Origin: Ipomoea triloba
Taxonomy: Eukaryota; Streptophyta; Magnoliopsida; Solanales; Convolvulaceae
Assembly (NCBI RefSeq): GCF_003576645.1
Contig: NC_044925.1
Coordinates: 13,732,274-13,796,273, forward strand
Length of the DNA stretch: 64,000 nt
Direction of reading: 5' to 3'
Below are positions 1 through 10,409 of the stretch, piece by piece; positions within the stretch are counted from its first letter, which is position 1, and every line of letters begins with the position of its first letter. The position numbers and the translations under genes are program-made. The notes beneath the pieces were generated by a model. It was not told the DNA's origin. It saw only the letters and a program-made list of their open reading frames with translations, and did not search any database.

Positions 1-514
1 AATTTCGGCCAAGGTGAAGTCTTCCTAAGCTTGGAGATCAAGTAAATGTGATCTTATCCAAAGATAACATTATTTTAATTCATGATATTTTTGAAGAATG
101 GATTTTCTAGACAGTTAGGGATTAAATCAGATAAATCTAAGGTGGAAAATAGCTTAATTCGGGAAATTCTTAATACCAAAATTATTCTAAAAATAATCCC
201 GTCCTTAACCACAAAAACCGGGAATTTTTCGGTATCTCGCAAAAATGTAGGTACGAGGTCCGTAACAAATTTCACTCTTACAGTTCGTCTAATCTTCACT
301 GAACTGAGTAGGAAGTTCACGCTTAACCGTATCATGCTTAATAATCCATTCTCTAGGAAAATTCGAATTGTATATACATCCTTACAAATTTTACGGTTCG
401 TGACCGGTACGTAGATCGCAGCTTACTAATAACTAGTCTCACTTATAAAAATCCTTCTGAAGTACCGAGAGCTCATCTCATAAATATCATAGCTAAAAAA
501 AATATTTTCGAACT
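1..514. other. Unassigned AT-rich sequence left of Copia-1 ORF3
   Basis: No convincing gene; two opposite-strand open frames of about 90-110 codons match nothing I recognise. By position this should still be Copia-1 internal DNA between the extra ORF and the 3' LTR, which would lie outside the window. Confidence 0.4.
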
Positions 515-2337
515 TTAACTTTGTCTGAAATACCGAGGGGTTACATGATCATAGTCAGAAGTAGGAGATGAGGATCGAGATGTACCTTTTGTCGGAGGGG
601 ACTTGGGTGCTTCCAGATTTCCACCCATGACTTGCAGATGCGAGTCCACCTCTCGATTTATTGTCTGAGGATCCACAGGGACACAGGGTTCAGAGCTCGA
701 AGGTAGCTCCATGTCAAGTGCTTCCCGGTTTCCACCTGAGGGATGGATCACTTCTTGCTCCTCACCTCTCGAACCTGGAGCCTCAGCTTCAGCGACTGTG
801 GAGATAGGGTCAGCCAGAGAGGGTTCTTTGGTATTGGACGCTTCCCTGTTTTCATCCAATAGAGGTTCCCCCTTAGCATCACCTCTCGAATCAGTGCTGG
901 GAACTGTGTCATCTGCTGGTGAGGTTGGAGACGTAGTGTCGACAGGTGCTTCCTGGTTTCCACCTTCGATGTTATCATCAGTACTCCTCGAACCAGCAGG
1001 ACTTGGGGCATTCTGCTCAAGTTGCTCATTGTGTTGCTCTTCGGTCTACTCCGATGAGTCTGGGATGATGATTATTTCAGGAGCAGTAGTAAAATCTGGC
1101 AGTGTGAGCAACGGAACTTCACCCTCTCGAATTATCTGTGCTTCATCTGTAGTGTTCGAGGGTGTGGACGCGGGTGGTGGCAAAAGTAGAACGGTGTTGG
1201 GTGCCACTTGAAGTGCTTCAGAGGTCTCGGATTCACCTCTCGAAGCTTCTACCTGTTCGTCCAGAGCAGAGTTGCTGACTTGGGACAGTGGGATTGCGGC
1301 TGTTGCGATATCATCGTGAGCAACCCCAGAGGTCTCTCCTGGACCTCTCGTGAACTCAACGTTCTGTCCCAAGGAGATGGCAGTGGCGAGCCTGATATCT
1401 TCTCGAAATTGTGCATCAAGTTCTGGATCCTCCTCAGGCTCAACCTCGGTTTCTTCAGCTATTCCTTTGCCCTTATCAGTTCTTCCACTGTTCAGTTTAG
1501 CCACTCTTGTTTCGTGGGCAAGGTCTAGGAGATGATGAGCTGGGATCTCGGAGATGCCCAACCACTGGAGTGCAAACTGCTCTTCTGCCTCCATTTCGGC
1601 TGCTTGACTCATCAATTGAGTGAAAGAACTGGTTCTCCAGTTGATCCACCTGATCACCCTGGAGAAGTCATCAAGAGTGGGTGCTTCCATTGCCAACTGA
1701 GTGGAAACTTCTTCATATAAGTCATCCCGCCCATCAGAGATGATTTCAGTGGCAGAGATTGCTTCGTCTATCTGAGCCGTGATTTCTCGACTATGCTCCA
1801 AGAGATCATCTCCCATCCTGACTGTGTAGTCTGTCTCTCGAACCATCTCACGTGGTTCTTCTGCACCCCCTTGTACTGGATCACTGATCCCAGTACCTTC
1901 AACCTCTCGAGCCATCTCTCGAGATAAACCAACAGAGNGGCTTGCTTGTCCAAGTCGTAATCCGATAGATGCTTGACTGCTTCCTCCGGTGACGCGAAAT
2001 CAAATGCCGCTCTGAGGTCACCTACAGATGTTGTGATGGGAAAATCATTAAAGCGGCTTTCGATTTTACCCTTCGTGACCTTGGCATTTGCGAACCATTC
2101 TGTGAAGTCGAGGGGGTGAGCGGTCCCATAGTCGTGCGTCATGTATTTCATCAGTCCTGCTTTCTCAAACTTCTTCAGGACTTTTTCCGCCATTTTTGGA
2201 TTAGGGGAGTTGGTGATGAAGCCATTTCTGTCAAGGATACTCCCCGCCTTGACTTGTTTGATCTGAGAGCGAATGTGTAGCAACTCCCTCTGATATGCGT
2301 CGGAAGATGAGGTTGATGTAGAGGATTCGGACGGCAT
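515..2337 (-). pseudogene. Extra ORF (ORF3) of Copia-1, frame-broken
   Basis: This minus-strand frame lies downstream of pol, where SIRE/Maximus-type copia elements often carry an additional ORF. It starts at ATG 2337 and covers about 600 codons. The first ~140 residues look globular and include EWFANAKVTKGKIES, which from memory resembles a repeat-associated protein family of asterid genomes. The remainder is acidic, Glu/Ser/Pro-rich and repetitive, with recurring SRGE and NREA motifs. I see no signal peptide or membrane helix, so an envelope role is not supported. There are two breaks. The frame shifts at the single ambiguous base N1938, possibly a base-call indel rather than a mutation. 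A TAG stop lies at 1046-1048, after which the same frame stays open to 515. TCTCGA-type hexamers are frequent throughout. Confidence 0.6.
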
Positions 2338-3072
2338 TGATGAAGGTTAGATGTTTTGGAGGGAATGTGTACTGCGTTTAGTATTTGGGGATTTTGGGTA
2401 AACGGTTTTAGCTTGAATCCGGGTAAAGAAGAAGGATTTGGCTTTTATATCGTGTGGATTCGGGTTGGATATATGGGTAGGGTTGAGAGCTTGACCCAAG
2501 GAAGGATACCGGTTTTCTTTAAGGAAGTAAAAGGTCAGAAATACCCCTAGTAACGGTCAGCGTATATGAAAAATAAGGGTATTTTTGGTAAATTAACAGA
2601 GCGGTTTTAGATTCAGGATAGTGGGGTAATAAAGAAAAGTAACTATATGTCATGCTCCCACTAATCAAGATAACTCCCTTAAGTGCGGAAAACCGCTAGT
2701 AACCGATGACCACGTGGCTAGCATTAATATCCAAAGTTAGCCGTTTCCTTCATGTATTCGTTGAACTTATCGGATTCACCTCTCGAAGGTGAAATGTCTT
2801 CCACATGAGTTTAAGGATCTTCCCCCTGAGTGATTGATCCCTAAACCTCCTTATTCCTCCGTTCAAAGATATCAGTTTGTTATCTTTCGAAGTGACCTCT
2901 CGAACTGCCTTTCGAACACAGATTGCGAGAGAAACAAGTTTGATTCATCTAAAAGATATCACTTGGAACATATCTTTTGTGTAACTCCAAAGCTGCCATA
3001 AAGTTGATGAAACCGCCCCTCACATGCGAAACAGTTCATGGCACTAAATACAAGAAGATAAGATTTGACCAT
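2338..3072. other. Copia-1 spacer between pol and ORF3
   Basis: Non-coding internal part of Copia-1. It carries two CCTCTCGA copies (about 2780 and 2898). No promoter or other gene was identified. In element orientation it precedes the ORF3 start codon, so it may hold whatever signal expresses ORF3. Confidence 0.5.
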
Positions 3073-6000
3073 TCATTCCAATTCTATCATTCCCAATTCT
3101 AACCTTAGTTGAGAGAATCTATTTTCACATAATGCTTTTGTGAAAATATCTGCTAGTTGCTCCTCCGTTGCAACATATTCCAAAGTAATGTCCTTCTTCT
3201 CAACATGATCTCGGATGAAGTGATACTTAATATCAATATGCTTTGTTCTAGAATGTAATACTGGATTGTGGGTGATGGCAATAACACTTGTATTGTCACA
3301 CATGATTTTAACCTCCTTACACTCAACCCCATAATCCAGTAATTGTTGCTTCATCCATAAAACCTGATCACAGCAACTTCCAGCTGCTACATACTCTGCC
3401 TCAGCGGTGCTTGTAGCTATCGAATGCTGTTTCTTGCTAAATCATGAGACAAGTCTTCTACCTAGAAACTGACATGTCCCTGATGTGCTTTTTCGATCTA
3501 TCTTACAGCCGGCAAAGTCCGCATCTGAATAACCCATAAGTTCGAAAGATCCACCTCTCGAATACCAAAGTCCAACACTTTGCGTACCTTTGAGATATCT
3601 GAGAATCCTTTTAGATGCATTTAAGTGACTTTCCTTAGGACTTGCCTGAAACCTAGCACATACACCTACTGCAAAGGATATATCTGGTCTACTAGCAATT
3701 AAATAGAGAAGAGATCCGATGATACCTCGATAAGTGGTTTGATTAACCTCTCGACCTTCACTGTCGACATCGATACGTAGAGAGGTTCCCATGGGTACTT
3801 TGACTGAGGATTTCCCTTCTATATTGTATTTTCTGAGCAGATCCTTGGTGTATTTCTCCTGGTTGATGAAGATACCTTCCTTAAGCTGTCTCACTTGTAA
3901 TACAAGGAAGTAGTTTCGTTCTCCCACCATGCTCATCTCGAACTTCCCTTTCATCAACCTGGAGGACTTCTCGCACAAGTCTGGATTGGTGCTTCCAAAA
4001 ATGATATCGTCCACATAGATGTGCACCAATAAGATGTGATCCCCGTCCATAATTCTAAACAATGTTTTGTCCACTAGGCCTTTGGTGAACCCACACTGAA
4101 GAAGAAAAGAGGATAAGGTATCATACCAAGCTCTTGGAGCTTGTTTTAAGCCGTAAAGTGCCTTCTTTAATTTGTATACTTTGTCAGCTCCCACGTCCTT
4201 CAAGAAACCCGGAGGTTGTTCAACGTACACCTCTTCTTCGAGAAGTCCGTTCAGGAAAGCGCTCTTGACATCCATTTGATATACCTTAAAATCTTTGAAG
4301 GCGGCATATGCGAGAAAGATGCGTATGGCTTCGAGACGTGCCACTGGAGCGAAGGTTTCATCAAAATCTATTCCTTCCTCCTGACAATAGCCTTTGGCAA
4401 CGAGTCTGGCCTTGTTCCTAACAATAATTCCATCCTCATTCATCTTGTTTCTGAAAACCCACTTTGTACCAATGACATTCTGATGATGAGGTCTCGGAAC
4501 TAGTTCCCAAACATCGTTCCGTTCAAACTGATGAAGTTCCTCTTGCATGGCTTGCACCCAATCTGGATCACATAGAGCCTCTTCGATCACCTTAGGTTCT
4601 ATTTGAGATAGAAAGCAAGCAAACATGCTTTCTCTGTATGCTGATCTGGTTTGAACTCTGTCACGTACATCTCCAATCACTTGATCAGCAGGGTGACTCT
4701 TCAACCATCTTAGGTTGGGTTGTGGCTCCTCAGTTGATGCTTCCGTTGAAGGTTGAGATGTGGGTTGAACATCTATGATCTGGATTTGATCAACTGAGTC
4801 AGGAGCTTTCTTCTTGGTAGACTCTTCATCATCTGATTCTGACTGGAGTTCCGCTACGTCTCGAACTATCGACTGCTTGTCTTCGAGAGGTAAGTTTGAT
4901 CTCTCGATAGACTCTGGCTGATCTTCCTCAGCTGCTTCCGTTGTCTTTGATGGTTGATCTGTCGATGCCCTTTCATCAAAGGTAACATGTATGGACTCTT
5001 CAACCACTAAACTCCGCTTGTTGAAGACTCTGAATGCTTTGCTTGTTGATGAGTATCCTAGAAATACTCCATCATCTGCCTTTTCTTCAAAAGTTCTTCG
5101 TTGAGCCTTCCCATTGTTGTGGATATAGCATTTGCACCCGAATGTGTGGAAGTGGCTTACATTCGGTTTTCTTTCATTCCACAACTCATATGGAGTCTTT
5201 CCAACTCCTTTCACGATCAAGGACCGATTTTGGGTATAGCATGCTGTGTTGATTGCTTCTGCCCAAAATCCTTGTGATATGTTGGCTTGTGAGAGCATGG
5301 TCCTTGCGGCTTCTTTGAGAGTTCTGTTCCTTCTTTCAGCAACCCCGTTTTGTTGAGGCGTTCGAGCAGCTGACAGTTGATGATGAATCCCGTTCTCGTT
5401 GCAGTAGCTCTCGATTACTTGATTTATGAACTCTCCACCTTGATCTGACCGGATCTTTAGTATCGAGACATCCTTTTCAACTTGAACTTGCTTCAAGAGA
5501 TTTGGCAGGGCAATTTTTGTCTCACTTTTCTTGGTTAAGAACACGGTCCATGTGAATCTTGTGTAGTCATCTACTACCACAAGAGTGTACTTCTTTCCCT
5601 TTATGCTGGGTGGATCCACTGGGCCAAATAAGTCCATGTGAAGAAGACTTAATGGTCTAGTGGATGATGTCTCGGCTTTGCTCTTGAAAGAGGATTTGAT
5701 CTGTTTGCAACGTTGACATGCCTCACAGATTTTATCCTTTCGAAACGTCACTTTGGGCAGTCCTTCCACTAAGTTCCTCTTAGTAAGCTTGTTGATAGTC
5801 TTGAAGTTCAGATGACTAAGCTTACTATGCCACTCCCAGCATAAATCTTCCTTGCTCCTTGCTAGCATACATAGGGATGGTTTTGCAGACCTCCAATCCA
5901 CTATGTACATGTTTCCTTTCCTTGCTGCTTCCAAGACGACTTCGAGAGATTCCTCGTTCATAATCTGACATTTGCTTTTGGTGAAGACAACCTTGTAGCC

Positions 6001-6246
6001 TTTGTCACAGAACTGGCTTGTACTAAGGAGATTGAACTTGAGCCCTTCAACGTAGGATACTCCCTTAATAACCAGCTCATTCTTTTGAATTTCACCAACA
6101 GCTTTTGTGCGTCCCTTCTTCTCGTTGTCGCCAAATGTCACCAAGGGACCTTCGATAGGTTGGATGTTCTCTAGCAGTGTTAGATTTCCCGTCATATGTC
6201 TCGAACATCCACTGTCAATGAACCACATGTCCCTGGTGTCCTGCAA
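3073..6246 (-). pseudogene. Copia-1 pol: protease, integrase, RT, RNase H
   Basis: Ty1/copia polyprotein that copies element RNA into DNA and integrates it. In order: aspartic protease ([13 protein letters not shown], about residues 8-20); GAG-pre-integrase HHCC zinc site (H-x-H, then CEACQRC, about 140-187); integrase core with D in [10 protein letters not shown] in IRSDQGGEF and E in [12 protein letters not shown]; reverse transcriptase with [29 protein letters not shown] and the catalytic IYVDDI; then RNase H beginning at [12 protein letters not shown] at 3442-3444 interrupts RNase H where copia relatives have Trp (TGG); the same frame then continues through FSKKQHSIATSTAEAEY to the stop at 3073. 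Apart from that nonsense codon the enzyme region looks well preserved, which suggests a fairly recent insertion. The gag linker upstream is in another frame. Confidence 0.93.
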
Positions 6247-6251
6247 GGCAA

Positions 6252-6941
6252 TTAAGCAAGTTTAGGTACCCAAACTTTGGGTCCTGGTGGGTTAGTGAGT
6301 TTAGGCATCCATTTATACCTTGTGCCCATTATTCCAGGCCTAGGCGCAATGTAGCCATTGTACGTTTGATAATCATAAGGAATACTAGCAAAAGTTTTAG
6401 GCCTCTTTGGTGCATAAATCAACTTAGGTAGAGACTTTTCGATCGGCTTATGCACCATGCCTTTCATACGCTGTTTGGTCATTTGAAATAGCTGAAAGTG
6501 AGGTTTCTTCCAGACATTGTGATTCGATGACCAATCCTCACTAGATGGATAGAGTCTGCCTTTCTCCATCCGTGAGTTCCTAACTATGTGGATCTCAGAC
6601 CTTCCATATTTGCCTTGAGGCGCATTATATGGAATGTAGCTCTTTTTGTACTTGGAATGGCCTTGCGAGAGATAGCAAGGTGATCTCTCGATATTGTTTA
6701 CCCGGCCATTCTTCGTAGCTTTCCTATACTTTCCATTGCTGGTGTATAGGGACGGTTTATGAATAGCTACTCTGGTCTTTTCTGTTGGTCCTTTATGACC
6801 TTTATTTGGTTTGGGTTGAGATCCTCCATTTCTTGAAGTTCCCAAACCATTGGTCTGTTTATTTCTCGAGAGATGGTCTCGATGGAACCCTAGACCGGTT
6901 CTATCACTTGTAGGTCTGTGATCATTCACCATTTTCTCCAT
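6252..6941 (-). pseudogene. Copia-1 gag-pol linker region
   Basis: Basic, Asn/Lys/Pro-rich frame between Gag and protease, ending in [13 protein letters not shown]. From family knowledge, SIRE-like polyproteins carry such a linker with a GPK-x-x-WVPK signature just before the protease. It is out of frame both with gag (7064-8488) and with pol (3073-6246), so two indels separate the three blocks that would form one polyprotein. A short Ser/Thr-containing stretch (6942-7063) connects it to gag. Confidence 0.75.
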
Positions 6942-7063
6942 AGCTTTGGAGGAATCAGTGTATGATGCTATAACCTTTCTAAGATCATTTTCGGTGATCT
7001 CTCGAGTTTTGCACTCTTCAGTCAGTTGGATTACTTTAGCTTCTAACTCACTTACTTTGAGAG

Positions 7064-8488
7064 TTAGCTCTGAATTCTCTTTCGAGACGTTCTTAGCATA
7101 TCTCTTTCAGCAGTTAGCTTGCTGTTTTCTTCCCTGATTTTGGCATGAGTGCTATTAGCGACTGCGAGATCCCTTTTAAATGTTTCAAGCATCTCAAAGG
7201 GATCTTCATCACTTCTGAAAGAAGAACAACGAGAGGTAGAAATAGAGCAGCGAGATGTGGAAGTAGAGGTTACCTCATTGTCAATGGCCATTAGGCATTG
7301 ATTCTCTTCTTCCTCGGTGTATAAGCAGATGAGCCCCCTCTCATCCTCTGAGCTGCTGCTGCTTTCACTGGAGCTCAACGTCTCGGACTCCTCGATTGTT
7401 CTCTCGAGTTCCTCAGCAACAAGCGCCTTTCTGCGCAGATGTTTCTTTGTATCTCCCTTGAAGCCACTTTGTGCTGGCTTCTCTTTAGGTTCCTCCTTTC
7501 TCCTGGAGTTCCTACATTCTAGGCCTTGATACTTGCTTACCTTAGGGTAAGGACAGTCAGCCTTGAAGTGCCCCGGTCTCCTACAGTTGTAGCATAGACC
7601 TTGATCTTCTTCCTCCATTCCTCTGGATGTGTATTTTTCATTTTTCCTTCTTGAGGAGGAAGGTGAACTTGTATTGCTTTCCGGTGTCTTCTTCATAAAT
7701 TTCCTGAATTTTCTTATGAAGAAAGCAAACTGTTCATCAGATAAAAAATCAGTGGGATTAGAATCTGACCTTGAGGAGGTGGTTGGTTGGTCCGCAACCA
7801 GTGCCACATTCCGTCTGTCCACCACATCCTCATCTCTTGGAAACATCTCAAATTCGAAGGCTTTGAGATCTCTGAATAGTTGGTCGGTTGTGGTGTTCTT
7901 CAAATCCCTGTGATCACGCATTGTGATCACCTTCATATCCCACTCCTTGGTAAGGCCTCGTAAGACCTTCAGGTTTAGCTCCTTTTGTGGAATCTCCTTC
8001 TCGAGATCATTGATCTCTATTGATAGCTTCATGAAACGAGATTCCATGCTGTCGATGCTCTCCCCTGGCTTCATCTTGAAGTCCTCGAACTTCTTCATGG
8101 CCACGGTGAGCTTGTTCTCCTTCTCCTGTTTGTCACCTTCACCAATCAACATCAAAGTATCCCATACCTCTTTCGCCGTTTTGCACTTTCTTACTTTTGG
8201 AAAGATGGTTTCGTCTATAGCTCTGAAGAGAATATCCTTGGCAATGTTGTCCAAGTTATTTCTCTTCCTATCATCACTTGTACATTCTTCCCTAGGTTTG
8301 GGGACATACTTTGGTGTATCTCTGGTTTGCTCAGCAGTCGTGTTTATCATCATGATCTTGACTGGTCCAGATGTTATTACTTCGGCCATCTCATCATGGA
8401 GGGCTGATAGATACGCAAGCATGCGTGTTTTCCAGTCATCGAACCTGCTAAGATCAAAGAGAAGATGTCTCGACAACATGCTATCCAT
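7064..8488 (-). pseudogene. Copia-1 Gag with CCHC zinc knuckle
   Basis: Nucleocapsid/capsid precursor of Copia-1, which would form the virus-like particle around element RNA in the cytoplasm. It starts at ATG 8488, about 105 bp inside the PBS. Residues ~60-220 form the retrotransposon Gag (UBN2-like) domain, seen as AKEVWDTL, KKFEDFKM and LRGLTKEWDMKV. One zinc knuckle, CYNCRRPGHFKADC (C-x2-C-x4-H-x4-C), lies near residue 300. A Ser/Glu-rich acidic segment and a heptad-like coil follow (LETFKRDLAVANSTHAKIRE). The frame closes at 7064 because of an indel near 7085; related sequence continues in another frame. A decayed paralogue lies at 25918-29690. Confidence 0.9.
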
Positions 8489-8591
8489 TTTAAAATTTTT
8501 TTTTTTTTTCGTGCTTTGAAAATATTTTCAAAAGACTTTTCAAAGAAGGATCTCTAGGCAATATAAACAAAGGTTTATATCGATCAGAGAA

Positions 8592-8606
8592 CTTGCTCTG
8601 ATACCA
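8592..8606 (-). promoter_or_regulatory. Copia-1 primer binding site (tRNA-iMet)
   Basis: On the minus strand TGGTATCAGAGCAAG starts two bases inside the LTR. It is complementary to the 3' end of plant initiator methionine tRNA, the usual copia primer. It fixes the element's orientation and the inner LTR edge. Confidence 0.92.
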
Positions 8607-8980
8607 ATTGTTGGTCCCAAGGGGATGGGGTACAAGTCTAGAAGGGGGGGGTGAATAGACTTGTATAAGATTTTGCAAATCTTTTCAACCTCTCGTGTGT
8701 ATTGAACTTAGGATGTTTAGGTTCGATACCTCACGAGGTGAAGACAAAGTTTTATGCGCAGCGGAAATGTTATCCCCTTTTAGTTAGCACGAGTTTGAGT
8801 TAGTTCGAGAAGTGCGTTTATATGCAGTGCAATCGAGAGGTTAGCGAGAGATAAAAACAGTAAGTAAATGCAAGAGAGATTTTTAAGTGGTTCGGCCAAC
8901 CCGCCTACGTCCACTCTTCTTCCAGAAACTCCCTGGAAGGATTGCACTAAAAACTTCCCTTTTTTAGTACAATATCGAGC

Positions 8981-9250
8981 GCTTGAGCTTTGATCACGAA
9001 GCCCGCCTCAAGCCTCAGGTTTTTCGCCCCGCTTCTTGTTACTCCACCTCTCGAGCACTTGACCTTTGATCACCAAGCCCGCGTCAAGCCTCAGGATCTT
9101 CACAAGACAGCTCCCAGGTTACTCCGCCTCTCCAAGGTCTTTCTCCCCGCTTCCAGCTACTCCACCTCTCGAGCACTTGACCTTTGATCACCAAGCCCGC
9201 GTCAAGCCTCAGGTTTCTTTCACTCGGACAGCTGCCAGGTTACTCCACCT
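8981..9250. repeat. Imperfect tandem triplication inside Copia-1 LTR
   Basis: Three units start near 8981, 9052 and 9169 with GAGCACTTGACCTTTGATCA or close variants, continue with CAAGCCCGC(G/C)TCAAGCCTCAGG, and end in ACTCC(A/G)CCTCTC. Unit length varies from 70 to 117 bp. By position (downstream of the TATA) they fall in R-U5. Confidence 0.8.
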
Positions 9251-9560
9251 CTCTTGCTTAATCCAAAGCAAGGTGTTTTTGGTTGTCACAGTTGAATGTA
9301 ACAGGCTCCAATCTGACCACAAGCTATCGTTGAATCAACTTCGATGTAGAGCAGCTTCGGTCACCTTCTGGATGTATAACAGTTTAAGCTTTGTAACTCT
9401 CTTGAAACACTAAGATGTGTTTTCTCGCTGTTTTGAATATCAGGATGATATTCCAAGTTGAGCACTTGCACTTGAACGTTTTAGACAGACACTTCTTAAG
9501 AATTTCGAACCCCTTCTCTTCACTTCCCTTCTTTTCTTTTTCTTCTGTGTCTTTACGTCC

Positions 9561-9569
9561 TTATATATG
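9561..9569 (-). promoter_or_regulatory. TATA box of Copia-1 LTR
   Basis: CATATATAAGG on the minus strand about 840 bp from the LTR's outer end, a suitable place for the U3/R promoter. Position and motif only. Confidence 0.55.
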
Positions 9570-10409
9570 AGAGTAGAGGAATAATTCCGTTGGAGGGAAA
9601 ATTATTCCGTTTGAAATTTGTCTCCCATGCTGATCATGGGTCTTGCGTATTTTCAGCATATTTCATGGAGTGGTGATCTTGTAACTTGAACCTCTTTGTC
9701 TTGTAGTGAATGTTCCATAGTTCACTTTTCTTGAGTCCATGCTCCAATTTCGTCTTTTGGTAAAAGTTACTCTTTTTATATTCCCATTATTCCTTGTTTG
9801 TAGGGAATCAGACCACTTCAGCATTGGTGCACCTTTTGACCGTTTGTGGTGGAAATCTGACGTGTCATCCATTTCCGCCCATTTTGAAATCTTCACGTTC
9901 GGCACCTCTTCATTATTCCATCTCCATGATATTCTTCTTCTCCAAACTTTAAGTATGACCGTCATTCAGCTTTGTTGGAGAATTGTTAGTGTATCGAGAC
10001 CAAGGTTGATATCTTGATCGCTTGATGTCTCGAACTCAAATATCGAGAGGTCTATCTCTCGAACTCTGTTTATGTCTCGAACTGGATAACTGTATCGAGA
10101 GGTCCTACCTCTCGAACTCTGCTTATGTCTCGAGACTTAGTTGATGTCTCGCAGACCCTTATTCCTCCAGTGTTGTCCCATGCCTTCTTCCGATCTGTCT
10201 ATATGATTACAATACACGAGACTTCTAAGATGTTCAAACAAATTTACCTCAAGCTTAAATATTTTCCGAGTTGAGCTCAAAGTTACTCGGTTGTATTTTC
10301 GCTCTTGGTTTACTTGTCGAACTTACAGCGTTTTGCCTATGCGTCGAGACTCGGGGATTTCTACTTAACAGTTGGTATCATCAAAACCTATTACATGATG
10401 TTCCTAACA

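Larger units (their letters stand above)
8609..10409 (-). repeat. Copia-1 5' LTR (1,801 bp)
   Basis: Read on the plus strand it begins TGTTGGTCCCAAGG and ends ATGTTCCTAACA, giving TG...CA termini in either orientation. The inner edge abuts the PBS. The outer edge abuts ATTAG, presumably the 5-bp target duplication; the unoccupied target reads TATATTAGAACTAAT at about 47370. A TATA box at 9561-9569 places U3 at about 840 bp. The LTR contains a triplicated unit (8981-9250) and a cluster of seven TCTCGA/TCGAGA hexamers between 10025 and 10135. The partner 3' LTR is not in the window. Confidence 0.88.

Noticed and set aside
711..1211. Plus-strand 166-codon frame over ORF3
   Set aside because: Shadow of the minus-strand Copia-1 ORF3; Ser/Gly-rich low complexity with no family resemblance.
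9663..10017. Opposed frames of about 90-100 codons
   Set aside because: Lie wholly in the Copia-1 LTR and match no known protein.
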